Assembly: GCF_934630525.1 (NCBI RefSeq)
Contig: NZ_CAKTVX010000007.1
Coordinates: 65,232 to 129,231, forward strand
DNA: 64,000 nucleotides
Reading direction: 5' to 3'
DNA from: an uncultured Slackia sp.
GTDB lineage: Bacteria > Actinomycetota > Coriobacteriia > Coriobacteriales > Eggerthellaceae
In this document: piece by piece, positions 26,960-36,200 of the stretch
How positions within the stretch are numbered: the first letter of the stretch is position 1
Layout: the number at the start of each line of letters is the position of its first letter
Notes under the pieces: generated by a model
The model's database searches: none
The model's input: the letters and a program-made list of their open reading frames with translations, nothing else
What the model was told of the DNA's origin: nothing
Position numbers and translations under genes: made by a program

Positions 26960-26988
26960 AGTATGCGGGTGTTCGCCCGCTTTTGCAA
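26960..26988 (-). promoter_or_regulatory. Promoter with palindrome in the -35/-10 spacer (26913 gene)
   Basis: Minus strand: TTGCAA (26983-26988), 17-bp spacer, CATACT (26960-26965). The spacer holds GCGGGCGAACACCCG, the same palindrome type and position as in the metallophosphoesterase promoter, implying a common repressor. Confidence 0.6.
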
Positions 26989-27011
26989 ACGGCTTTTCAA
27001 GCAGCGAGGCC

Positions 27012-28787
27012 CTAGCGCACCTCATTCATCACGCCATTTTCTACACGAAGGCGCATGGTCGCGAATTCGCGAGCTTTTGCGCGATGCGCGGCAACGAAAA
27101 CCGTCTTGTCGGGTAGAGCGGCAATATTGGCAAGCACTGCGGCTTCGGTTGCATCATCGAGTGCGCTTGTAACCTCATCGAGCACCATGACGGGCGCGCC
27201 GGAACATATTGCGCGCGCAATGGCCAAGCGTTGCAGCTGACCTTGGGAAAGCCCCTGCCCATGCTCGCCGATCATCGTGTCGAGCTCCAAGGGAAGCTCT
27301 TTTACGAAGTTCCATGCGCACGCCGCTTTGCAGGCGCGTTCGATTTGGTCGTCGCTCGCGTCGGAAGCTGCGAAGGCCACATTTTCGCGCACCGTTCCCG
27401 CGAATAGGAAGTTGTCCTGCGGCACGTAGGCGAACACCCCGGGCGGAACTTGGGATGCGGCGCACGATGCGACATTTCCGTCGCGAGCAAGCTCGTATGC
27501 GAACCCTTCGGCGTCATAGGCGCCGAGCACCAACTTGAACAACGTAGATTTGCCCGAACCAGAAGGCCCTTCCACAACCACGAAGGATCCCTTGGGAACA
27601 AAGGCGTCCACGCAGGTCAAGCTAACGTCATTGTCTTCAAGAAAAGCTTCCGCCGCCTGGGTCGAAGCGTCATTCCCTGAAGCACATGTCGCTTCGCTTT
27701 CCGCTTCGTCTTCTCCTTCGCTGTAGGAAAACGCCACGTTTTTTATGCTCACGCCCGTAAGGCGCTCGTAGAATTCCGTCGCGGTTAAGGGCAGGCGATT
27801 TTCCGAATGCGGCAGTTCCGTAACTTCCATTAGGCGTTCCGTCGATGCAAGCGTTTGATAGAGCTGCGGCAGCAGGCCCGACAAGTTCGAAACCGGAGCC
27901 TGGATGCGCGCGACCAGCTGCAGCACCGCCATAAGCGTGCCGTAGCTCATGGTGCCGTGCAAAAGCTCGAACGCGCACCACGTGAGCGCCACGGCGTACA
28001 GCGCGTTGAAGAAGAACGAGAAGCTGGCGTTGGCGGCAATAGAGTATCCACGACGGCGCATTTGGGCGGTGAAGTGGTCCTCCTGCAGCTTGTCGGCGCG
28101 CTCGCTCGTGGCGGGCTGAGCGCCAAACGAACGGATGACCAGCTGATGCTCGAGCGCCTCTTGCAGGAATACGCGCACGGCGCCTTCTTTTTCTTGCACG
28201 GTTTTGTGCAGCGCTTTCAATCGGCCGCGCAGCGTGCGCGCCAGTACGAACGAAACCAATGCCGCCGCCGCAAACAGCGCAACCATGGGCGGGCTGATGA
28301 GCGCGAGCACCGCAATGGCGAACACGAGCTGCATGATCATGGATACGAAGTTCGGGATGATGGTCGCTACGCCGTTCGATACGACCTGGACGTCGGAAAA
28401 CATGCGATTGGACAGTTCGCCGGAATGGAAGCGCAGAACGTTGCGGTAATGCGCGGAGAAAATGCTGTCGAGCATCGATTTGCGCAAGTCGAGGGCGAAG
28501 CGCGCGCGAATGCGTTCTTGCATACTGTTGATGGCGAGGCGCAAGAAAAGTTGCGCAACAATAACGCCCGCAAGAAGCGCCACGCTTGTCAACAGGCCGT
28601 GCGTGTTGCCGGCGACTGCCTGGTCGATAACGGCGCGACATGCCAGCGCAAAGCTTACGAGCACCGCCGCTTGCAACGTGCACAGCGCAGAAAGCGCAAC
28701 GATGCCGCCGTGCAGTTCCTTTGACTGCGCAAACAGCCACGCGTAAGTGGCGTTATCGCGTTCGCGCGACTCCTTGCTGCGCGTCAT
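27012..28787 (-). CDS. ABC exporter (fused membrane and ATPase domains) of the RiPP-like locus
   Basis: 591 residues. The membrane domain occupies about 30-330 with some six hydrophobic segments. The ATPase has Walker A GPSGSGKST, signature LSQGQ, Walker B VMVLDEVTSALD and the H-loop VAAHRAKA. An acidic, low-complexity insert precedes the P-loop domain. The start ATG overlaps the stop of the S26 peptidase gene (ATGA); a longer upstream frame would read through that gene. In lasso-peptide and related clusters such exporters (D proteins) secrete the mature peptide, and this is the likely role here. Confidence 0.88.
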   Translation of the reverse strand: MTRSKESRERDNATYAWLFAQSKELHGGIVALSALCTLQAAVLVSFALACRAVIDQAVAGNTHGLLTSVALLAGVIVAQLFLRLAINSMQERIRARFALDLRKSMLDSIFSAHYRNVLRFHSGELSNRMFSDVQVVSNGVATIIPNFVSMIMQLVFAIAVLALISPPMVALFAAAALVSFVLARTLRGRLKALHKTVQEKEGAVRVFLQEALEHQLVIRSFGAQPATSERADKLQEDHFTAQMRRRGYSIAANASFSFFFNALYAVALTWCAFELLHGTMSYGTLMAVLQLVARIQAPVSNLSGLLPQLYQTLASTERLMEVTELPHSENRLPLTATEFYERLTGVSIKNVAFSYSEGEDEAESEATCASGNDASTQAAEAFLEDNDVSLTCVDAFVPKGSFVVVEGPSGSGKSTLFKLVLGAYDAEGFAYELARDGNVASCAASQVPPGVFAYVPQDNFLFAGTVRENVAFAASDASDDQIERACKAACAWNFVKELPLELDTMIGEHGQGLSQGQLQRLAIARAICSGAPVMVLDEVTSALDDATEAAVLANIAALPDKTVFVAAHRAKAREFATMRLRVENGVMNEVR

Positions 28788-29314
28788 TTCCGCCCCGTTT
28801 CGCGCGCATTGTCGCGCTTGAGCAGACCGCACGCTGAAAGAGCACGCTTGGCGGCTCGCCTTGCGGCGGCGTTTGCACCCTTGCATGCCTTTCGTGTCGG
28901 GAACAGGGCCACCCAGAGCTTTGCATACGCATGGTATGCGCGCGAGGTCTCGCAATCGACGCGGCGGCCATCGCGATAAAAGCCGCTCAGCACGCCCAGC
29001 ACGTCTTCGCGTGGGATGTATTCCAAAGCGATGCAATTATCGCCGCAGATCACGTAGCCTTTTTTGGAGCCATGCTCATAATGCCCCACAACGCGATGCA
29101 GCACGTATTTTTCCCCGCGGCGATAGAGCGCCACGTCGTAGCGGCGCAGCTCGCCTTTGGCCGGCACGACCATCATCACGTCGTGGCGGTTGCGAAGCAT
29201 TGGCCACATGGAAATACCTGCAGGAGGCCCCATATAGAAGCCCTCGGTCGCCAAAACTTCTTCGATTGTGCGTGGTTTTCCTGCCGCAGAGGATATGTCT
29301 TTTTCGTTCGTCAT
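28784..29314 (-). CDS. S24/S26-type peptidase without membrane anchor
   Basis: 176 residues. The catalytic-Ser region PAGISMWPML has Ser35 in the 'S-M-x-P' motif of signal-peptidase-like enzymes. Downstream are KGELRRYDVALYRR, YVLHRVVG and VICGDNC, the conserved order of S26 boxes. No transmembrane helix precedes the active site and the C-terminus is strongly basic. It lies between the PqqD-like protein and the exporter, so it may cleave the leader of the small peptide at 33124-33237 (inference). It overlaps the exporter gene by 4 nt. Confidence 0.85.
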   Translation of the reverse strand: MTNEKDISSAAGKPRTIEEVLATEGFYMGPPAGISMWPMLRNRHDVMMVVPAKGELRRYDVALYRRGEKYVLHRVVGHYEHGSKKGYVICGDNCIALEYIPREDVLGVLSGFYRDGRRVDCETSRAYHAYAKLWVALFPTRKACKGANAAARRAAKRALSACGLLKRDNARETGRK

Positions 29315-29350
29315 GAATCCGATGCCATTGGGCGCCTCGCTACCAGGCGA

Positions 29351-29617
29351 CTACTCGTCCAGCAGGTCAGCGGCGCGCAGCTTGTCCAGAAATGCCGCGA
29401 CATCGGCGTGCGCCGTATCGTCGGAAACGGCATATTCAGCTTGTAGGGCTTGAAACAGCGCGTCTTCCGTAGTGTTCGCGCCGAGCTTTTCCCAAAGAAA
29501 CGCGCCGGTGCCATTCAGACGAATCATACAATGACGCTCCATGCTGGCCTCGCCTACCGGCACCACAACGTGCTGGCTGCCAACTTTATTCACAATGAAG
29601 CCGTCTTTAATTTTCAT
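29351..29617 (-). CDS. PqqD-like RiPP recognition element protein
   Basis: 88 residues. The PqqD-type winged fold shows VVPVGEASMERHCMIRLNGT, GAFLWEKLGANTTEDALF and a C-terminal helix ending in LDKLRAADLLDE. Such proteins bind the leader peptide of ribosomally made, modified peptides and present it to modifying enzymes. The ATG at 29617 lies within the last codons of the kinase gene, an 11-nt overlap that implies coupled translation. An earlier in-frame ATG at 29656 is less likely. Confidence 0.88.
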   Translation of the reverse strand: MKIKDGFIVNKVGSQHVVVPVGEASMERHCMIRLNGTGAFLWEKLGANTTEDALFQALQAEYAVSDDTAHADVAAFLDKLRAADLLDE

Positions 29618-30404
29618 GCTGGTGTCTTTCGTCTCGGCGCAATCGTTCGTTTTCATTATTGCACAGCGTCATCTCGAATGCCGCTTCAAAGGCAGCGGGG
29701 GTCGGTGTGCAGCGCAGTACGTAGAATGCGACGCTGGTCAGGAGTTTGTCTAGCAAATCAAGCTGCCGGGCGGCCAAAAGCGGGTCTTTCGGCATGAGGA
29801 TTTGGTTCATGATGCGAGAGACGATTTCCCCATCGTCGTTCAGGCGGGTTAGATGGTCGGCCTCGCCCTGCTCGCAACGTTCGATGAAGCAAACGGCACG
29901 AAGGGGAACGCTCGTGTTGCGCCCCCAGTTTTCCTTGCCGTTGTATGGGGTGCCGTATGCAATAAATGAACCCGATGCGTCCTCGTTGCCAGCGCCTTCC
30001 CCGCTTTGCCATCGCAGAATGGGCTTATCGCCGTTCACCACCGTTACGCGCTCGCCTAGCGCGCGCATCCACTGCGCGATGTGCGTGCTTTTGCCCGTGC
30101 CACTTTTCGCCGTGAACGCGAAGCCTTGCCCCGCATACGAGATGATCGCCGCATGGAACAGGAACGCGTCGAAATCGAGCATTCGCGTACAAATCTTGCG
30201 GTAGAGTGCTAACGATTCGCAATATGCGGGCGAAAATGAGCCCGCTTCGTCATTCTCGGCTGCGATTTCATCGGGCGTTGCCGCTACCGAAAAATCGCAC
30301 CCATCGGGAGAGGCGTCGACAATGTAGTTCGCACAAAGCCGTTCGGTGAACGCGTAGCGGTTCTCGATGGTGATAAGAACCTCGGCAATTTGGACGCAGA
30401 ACAT
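29607..30404 (-). CDS. HprK-related kinase of the RiPP-like locus
   Basis: 265 residues with the HprK/PEP-carboxykinase P-loop SGTGKSTHIA (about 101-110) and a long predicted helix after it. It resembles kinases of paeninodin-type lasso clusters that phosphorylate the peptide C-terminus, and 'HprK-related kinase' proteins found with PqqD partners. The start at 30404 has AAGGAG 8 nt upstream; a frame 16 codons longer lacks one. It heads the minus-strand operon kinase - PqqD - peptidase - exporter, divergent from the nucleotidyltransferase. Confidence 0.85.
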   Translation of the reverse strand: MFCVQIAEVLITIENRYAFTERLCANYIVDASPDGCDFSVAATPDEIAAENDEAGSFSPAYCESLALYRKICTRMLDFDAFLFHAAIISYAGQGFAFTAKSGTGKSTHIAQWMRALGERVTVVNGDKPILRWQSGEGAGNEDASGSFIAYGTPYNGKENWGRNTSVPLRAVCFIERCEQGEADHLTRLNDDGEIVSRIMNQILMPKDPLLAARQLDLLDKLLTSVAFYVLRCTPTPAAFEAAFEMTLCNNENERLRRDERHQHEN

Positions 30405-30616
30405 AGGCTTTGCTCCTTGGGGGGGACGGCAAGCGTGATATGGCGGCGGCATTCATGGCGTTGCGTTTATTGCACCGTTTTCAGGCATTTTGCGCGGCGC
30501 GACCGTCGTTGTTTTATTATAAAGCGCGCTGAACGTGCGCGCGCTTGGCCGTCAAGCACGCAAGCGATTTCCACTGTTGTCACGCATGCTGCAACGAGCA
30601 GCGAGAGGAAGTGCCC

Positions 30617-31966
30617 GTGGAGCTTTCCGCTGCCGAAGAGTACGCAATCAAGATTATCGCCGCCGAGGGCGGCATGCAGCGTCCTGCAGGCGAAATGCCG
30701 GCTGCGGTTTCAGCTGCGCACGAGAGCGATTCTGCGCTCGAATTGGAGCCTGGTTTTGCGTTGGGGCCTGAACACGAACCCGCCCCGGCGTCAATGTTCG
30801 ATTCTGCGCCCACGATAGCGTGCGCTGCCGAACCCGCTCTTGCGATTCCCGATGATTTGTGGCCGGCCGTGCGCGCCGAACTGATGGCGCAATCGGTTAT
30901 TGGCTATCCGGCGCATGCGGTTGAATCCCTTGCACTTAAGCCCGCCGACCAGACTGAATACCTTGCGCTTGCTGGGAAAAACCTGTCGAACTGGTACAGC
31001 CTCATGATGGCGCAAGATAGCGTGCTTGCGGAATTTCGCGCGGCGGATATTCCTGTTGTCGCGCTGAAGGGAGCTGCGGCCGCAGCGCATTATCCGCAGC
31101 CAAACAGCCGCAGCATGGGCGATATCGACCTTATTGTGCCGCCCGATTATTTCGATCGGGCGTTTTCGCTCATGGAGCGCTTGGGCTGGGAAAACGATAT
31201 TGAACTTGAAATCAATCCGCGCCATGCCGGTTTCAAGAAGGTGGGCTGTCCCGAAGTTGAGCTGCATCGCTTTTTCAGCACGTGCGCCAACAAGCGGCAG
31301 GCTGAGTTCCTTGACCAGGCCATATATGATGCCATTCCGCATGCGACGTTGGTCGATGTCGCGGGTTTCAAGGTGCCTGTTTTGCCGCCGCTCGAAAACG
31401 GCCTGGTGCTACTTGCACATGTTAATCAGCACTTATGCTCGGGCCTGGGGCTTCGTCAGATTCTTGATTGGCAGATGTTCGTTGCGGCACACCTCACCAA
31501 TGAGTTTTGGGAAAGCGGTTTTCAGCATGCAGCACAGCAGATCGGCATGGAGAAGCTGGCCGTTACAGCAACGTCGCTTTGCCGTACGTATCTGGGGCTG
31601 CAGACGTCGGCAACGTGGTTTGATGATGCTGATGCGCAGCTTGCTGATGACTTATTGCTCTACATCATGCAAAAAGGAAACATGGGCCGCAAGGTGGAAC
31701 GCGGCGCGCGCTCGACTCGCACCGTGTTGCATAACTTCCGCAATCCCGTAGCCCTGGTGCGCTACTTGTATGAGGGCGGGCGCGTGCACTGGGCACCGGC
31801 GCGCAAGCACGCGTGGCTTGCCCCGGCTGCGTGCTTCTACCAGGTGGGGCGCATTATTCGCAAGGGTCTCGCGCGCAACGCGAGCATGAGTGAGCTCGTC
31901 ACCGACGCGCGCGGTGCTCAAGAAGATATCGACCTGCTCAAACGCCTTGAGGTCACCAGGATGTAG
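30617..31966 (+). CDS. Nucleotidyltransferase-family protein (NTP_transf_5-like)
   Basis: 449 residues. The nucleotidyltransferase core shows VVALKGAAAAAHYP followed by SMGDIDLIVPP, with the DxD metal pair, then a helical C-terminal half containing LLAHVNQHLCSGLGLRQILD. Proteins of this family accompany HprK-like kinases and PqqD proteins in peptide clusters, though their reaction there is not established to my knowledge. The GTG at 30617 is preferred (GAGAGGAA 6 nt upstream); a TTG at 30545 opens the same frame. The first ~90 residues are Ala/Pro/Glu-rich and poorly conserved-looking. It is transcribed divergently from the kinase operon across a ~210-bp gap. Confidence 0.83.
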   Translation: MELSAAEEYAIKIIAAEGGMQRPAGEMPAAVSAAHESDSALELEPGFALGPEHEPAPASMFDSAPTIACAAEPALAIPDDLWPAVRAELMAQSVIGYPAHAVESLALKPADQTEYLALAGKNLSNWYSLMMAQDSVLAEFRAADIPVVALKGAAAAAHYPQPNSRSMGDIDLIVPPDYFDRAFSLMERLGWENDIELEINPRHAGFKKVGCPEVELHRFFSTCANKRQAEFLDQAIYDAIPHATLVDVAGFKVPVLPPLENGLVLLAHVNQHLCSGLGLRQILDWQMFVAAHLTNEFWESGFQHAAQQIGMEKLAVTATSLCRTYLGLQTSATWFDDADAQLADDLLLYIMQKGNMGRKVERGARSTRTVLHNFRNPVALVRYLYEGGRVHWAPARKHAWLAPAACFYQVGRIIRKGLARNASMSELVTDARGAQEDIDLLKRLEVTRM

Positions 31967-32250
31967 GAAGGCGAAGGCCAGGGAAAGTTCTTTACGTTGA
32001 ATAGGGAATACCCGGCGACGACTGCAAAATCGACCCTCCAGTGGCTTTTCCGTATCGGTTTCAGCTTTGTTCCGCGAATGCAAATCCGGTTTTACGGTTG
32101 AACTGTTTAATATAAAGAGCTGGTTTTCCGCTGAAATATTTGCTCGATGTGCGCAGGTTTTACCGTGGCTTGCTTGCCCATTGCTGGCGCGCGGGTGCCT
32201 TTCCATAGTGTCAGGTCGGAAGTGTGCGGCCTTCAGCTTCAGAAGATGAG
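31967..32250. other. Intergenic region between convergent genes, no gene supported
   Basis: About 280 bp plus the hairpin at 32251. No coding frame with a ribosome site was seen. Confidence 0.4.
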
Positions 32251-32278
32251 AAGGCCCGCGCCACCAGGCGCGGGCCTT
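32251..32278. terminator. GC-rich hairpin between convergent genes
   Basis: A perfect 12-bp stem (32251-32262 with 32267-32278) and ACCA loop between the nucleotidyltransferase and the LRR protein gene. Poly-T tracts are weak on both sides, so it may be a bidirectional terminator or an mRNA end-stabiliser. Confidence 0.55.
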
Positions 32279-32368
32279 GCCTTGCCGATGAGGGAGACGG
32301 GTTCTCGGCTGCGCCTGCGGCGGCCGGAAGCACGTCGAACCAGAACCGGCGTCCCGAGCCGATGCTCC

Positions 32369-33040
32369 TTAGCGGTTTCTCTTTCGCCATAGCCATAAGC
32401 AGGCGGCGGCACATGCTGCCACAACAACGATGCCAAGAGTCATCCAAAACCAGGGGAAGCTTGCGCCCTGCTCTTGCTCGGTCGAGCTGTCCAGCTGGGA
32501 AACCTGCTCGCTGCCCGACTCAGAAGCGGCATTGGCGGGGTCCGCCGCGTCGCCGTCAGTGTTGGATGCGGCACCAGCGGCCGCAGCGGCGGCACTGCCT
32601 GAAGTAGCTGAGCCATCCGCGTCGACGGTGGCCTCGTCGATACCGGTCGACGAATCAGAGCCGCCAACCGAGCCGCTTCCAGTGGAATCGCCTTCACCGA
32701 TCGATGTACCGCCGCCGACGACGTTGGACTGGTAGTTCACCGTAATGCCAGCAGCAAAGGCCCCTTCTTCCACAGTAGTAATGGTGTCCGGCAGGTTCAC
32801 CTTTTTGACGTTGTCGTTGTGAGCAAACGCACCTGCGGCGATGGTGTTCACAGGAGTGCCAGCAATACTGGCGGGCACGGTAACTTCAGCTTCCTTGCCG
32901 AAATAGTCGGTGATAGTGATGGACTCATCCGCGATGGTATAGTTCAGCGCACCCTCGGTGTAGACGGTGTCCGCAAACGCCGGAACCGCCACAGCCAGCG
33001 CCATGAGCAGCGACAGCAGCGCGGGGATGAGTTTTTTCAT
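32369..33040 (-). CDS. Small LRR_5/BspA-type surface protein with C-terminal membrane anchor
   Basis: 223 residues. The signal peptide is LIPALLSLLMALAVAVPAFA with cleavage after AFA. A BspA-like leucine-rich repeat unit follows (IAAGAFAHNDNVKKVNLPDT, then VEEGAFAAGI), then a long Ser/Gly/Ala/Asp-rich stalk. A C-terminal transmembrane helix (WFWMTLGIVVVAACAAACLW) and a basic tail complete it. There is no LPXTG motif. The start at 33040 has AGGGAGCG 5 nt upstream. It is the last gene of the operon containing the beta-helix protein and the small peptide, separated from them by a 14-bp hairpin. Confidence 0.82.
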   Translation of the reverse strand: MKKLIPALLSLLMALAVAVPAFADTVYTEGALNYTIADESITITDYFGKEAEVTVPASIAGTPVNTIAAGAFAHNDNVKKVNLPDTITTVEEGAFAAGITVNYQSNVVGGGTSIGEGDSTGSGSVGGSDSSTGIDEATVDADGSATSGSAAAAAAGAASNTDGDAADPANAASESGSEQVSQLDSSTEQEQGASFPWFWMTLGIVVVAACAAACLWLWRKRNR

Positions 33041-33063
33041 AAGTCGCTCCCTTGATTTAAGCG

Positions 33064-33095
33064 CAGGGGCGTAGCCCACGCGGGCTACGCCCCTG
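33064..33095. promoter_or_regulatory. Intercistronic hairpin between the peptide and LRR genes
   Basis: A perfect 14-bp stem (33064-33077 with 33082-33095), 4-nt loop. On the transcribed minus strand no U-tract follows, so complete termination is unlikely. RNA-processing, 3'-end protection or attenuation would favour expression of the upstream peptide over the downstream LRR gene. Confidence 0.6.
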
Positions 33096-33123
33096 TTTTA
33101 GGTTAGGGTTGGAGATGAGCGAA

Positions 33124-33237
33124 TCAGCCGAGGATATCTGGCGTGTCAATCTCATCCGGACCAGACGCCGTGATGACGTCCTCGCCGTCAATCAGAATGA
33201 CCAGCATCTCCGGAGACTCATACTGTCTCTTGTCCAT
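33124..33237 (-). CDS. 37-residue acidic peptide, candidate RiPP precursor
   Basis: The sequence begins MDKRQYESPEM, has a hydrophobic stretch VILI, then GEDVITASG, and ends DTPDILG. It has 10 acidic and 2 basic residues and no Cys. Tyr6-x2-Pro9 with a later Gly18 and Thr23 resembles the YxxP...G...T leader pattern read by lasso-type recognition proteins. If cleavage follows Ala24 or Ser25, the core would be SGPDEIDTPDILG or one residue shorter, with Asp residues at usable macrolactam positions 7 or 9. GGAGG lies 9 nt upstream, inside the last codons of the beta-helix gene, and the ATG falls 2 nt after that stop. The PqqD, kinase, peptidase and exporter genes lie 3-6 kb away. Role as precursor is inferred. 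Confidence 0.75.
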   Translation of the reverse strand: MDKRQYESPEMLVILIDGEDVITASGPDEIDTPDILG

Positions 33238-33239
33238 CC

Positions 33240-36200
33240 TTAGTTACCTCCATTATTCAGGCTGTTGTAGCTTCCAGACAGGATTTCATCTGTGTACACA
33301 TACAGAACCTCGCCAGCGCTGTTCTTCAGAATCATGTAACCGCGACCGTAGAGGGTGGTATCAGCCGTCCGGACTTTACAGTTGACGCGGGTCACACCGT
33401 TCAAATCGTTGTTGTTGCCAATGGACTCATACACACCCTCGGGCACCGTACCGTCCGCCGTTAGCTTCAGGTAATCCTTGCCCGCATCGCCAGCGCAGCG
33501 ACTGTCAATGCTGTACAGAACGCCCTGTTTCACTAGCTCATAACCTTCAGGCACCGCGCGCGTTGCCGTGAAGGAGATTAGATAATAGCCATTGCCAGCG
33601 TTGGTATCAACAGCCGTCATGGAAATGACAGGCTTGGCCTCGGTGGTTCCGTCGCTGTAAATAGCTTTCACGGTCATGTCGCCGCTGGGAGCCAGTTTCA
33701 GCGTCTTAGTGTAGCCCAGAACGTTGCCGTCGTTGTCCGTCCAATAGGAAAAGGTCTTGCCCTCGATGTCCTTGGCCGTTACATTGACAAGCTGGCCAAT
33801 CTTGGTATTCACGACATCATTGCTGGTGCCGTCGGGATAAACCACCGTCACCTTGCAGTCGACGCTGGGCTCCGTATAGAGCGCACGCACCTGAATGATA
33901 CCGCTGTTGTTGGCCATGGCCTCACGGATCCCAGACTCCGTCATGGACCAGCCAGTGAAGGTGCAGCCCATCTTAATGGGAGGCATGGGGAACTGGATGG
34001 TATCGCTGGCGGTGTAGGCTTTGGAGCTGATGATTTGGTCGCTGTGGGAAATGAACACTACGGTGGCCTGATTCTGGCGCGCCTTGCCGTACACAGCCTT
34101 CAGGGTCGTCTCGCTACCCATGGTGAAGGTGTAGCTCTTATTGGTTGAAACCACCTTGTTGGATGCGTTGACCCAGTACAGGAAGTTCTCCGAACCGGTG
34201 AAGTTCACCGTCACAGATGCGCCGATGGCGTACTGCTCATACAGGTAGGAATCCTGCACCGCGCCGCCGTTGACCGTGAACTCAGAAGCCGTAACGCTCA
34301 GCCAGAACTTGCCGCCGCTGACGGGCTCGTAGACCGCGATCATGGTGCAATTGTCGGTTGGCTTGACCGTGCAGGTCAGGTCGGTGCTGTACGGCGTGCC
34401 AGCATACTCGTTGACGAACCAGCCCACGAACTTGTAACCGCTGATGGCGGACGTCGTAACCGTGGTACCCTCTGCGTAGGTGATATCACTGCCGCCGCCG
34501 GACACATTGGCCACAGGACTGTCGCTGGTAGTGGTGCGGGACGTCACCTGGACAGTGAACTTACCCACCGCCACGCCGTAGGTGCCGTCGGCGTTAGTGG
34601 CGGGGACGTAACCTGTAGCGCAGTAGTTCTCGGGAACGGCAGCCGTGAAGGTGCCGCCAGAAACCGCGATGGTGGAGTTTGCCTCGGCTGCAGCGCTGGT
34701 CACCGTCCACTTAGTAACATCAAGCGAGCCGCCCTCGATCTTTAAGGTCGAAGGATTGGGGCTCGTGACATCCATGTAGATTCTGCCGGTGAAGTGAGCG
34801 TCGCCGCCGATGACGGTTTCGCCAACCGTGCCCGCTTCGGTCCAGGAGTCGGTCCAAATGATGCCCGTCAGGTTGCCGCCCAGAATCTGAGCCTTGTTCC
34901 AGTTCTGAACAACAGATTGCTTGCTGGTCAGTGTGCCGCCGTTGATGGTGAGCTCGCCGTTGCTGTCGTTCTTAACAGCAATGAAGTTCTGCTGCTCGAA
35001 CGTGCCGCCGTTGATGGTGAGCAACGATACATTATCCACACCGCCATTGCGGATCAAAGAAGAGCCCTTGGCGCCAGAATTGTTCAAGACGTTCGCCTGG
35101 TCAATGACCATCGTGCCATTGTTGTCAATGACGTAATAGCTCTTCTCGTTCGCGATGCCCTGATCATCACGCTTGATGGTGCCGGTCTTGTCGGCGCTCG
35201 TGTCGGTGATGGTCACGTTGCCCTTGTTCAGGATGGCTGCGTTCGCAGTGCCTGTGCCACCGTTAAGGGTATGGCCATTCAGGTCAAGCGTGATCTGCTT
35301 CGTCGCAGCGATGGTGACATTTTCCGTGGTGTCGGTCAGCAACTGGATGGTCTTGCCCTTTGCAGCCAGACGGATCGCATCGGTCAGCGTCTCGTACTTC
35401 TTGCTGCCGACCTGGGCAACATAGTGGCCTTCCTTGACGCCATAGGTGCCATCCGCGTTCTTGGTGGGAATGAAGCCATCGGCGCAGTAGCCTTCGGAAA
35501 TGCTCTTGTTGAAGGTACCGCCGGAGACCTCGAAATTGTCGCTAGTGGCTTTGCCAAGTGCCCAGAAAATTCCGCTTAGCTTTTCGTTTACAAACTTACC
35601 GCCAGTGACCTTTGTGGTAGCTTCATACCCATCCACCTTGCCGGTCATAACGACCTTAGCATACGAGGAAGTATTTGTGGTCTTCTGGATAAACTCACCG
35701 CCATTGATGGTGGTATCGCCGTATACCAGAATGACCGCCGTGTAGCTCCACTTCTGCCCGAAATCGCAAGTGAACGTACCACCATTAATGGTCAGCGTAG
35801 AGCCTTCCTCGCTCTTAACGGTGTTCATGCCGCCGGTGTACGAACCGCTCTCGATGGCCAGCGTGCCCCAGTTATCGATCATGGAGGAGCCTGTGTTGCC
35901 CGCCGTGGCGGTCACATCCGCCAGCGTCAGGTTGGCATTGCTGTTCTTCGTGACCTCAATGTTGTAGTAGCCGGTGCCGCCCACAACGTTACCGTTCTTC
36001 ACGGTAACGGTGCCGCCCTGCACGGAGATCGTGGACTTGCCGGAGTTGGTGTTGGTCAGGGTCTTGCCGCCCAGATCGAGGGTGATGTTCTTGCTGATGG
36101 CCACGTCTTCGGTCGCATCCGCCAGCAGCGTGACGGCCTGGCCGTCCTGAGCTGCGTCGATAGCGGCCCGCAGGGTGTCGCATGCCTTGACGGAGTTGCC

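Noticed and set aside
33064..33095. Hairpin as a Rho-independent terminator for the peptide operon
   Set aside because: The T-run lies on the untranscribed side; on the minus strand the stem is followed by CGCTTAAATC.
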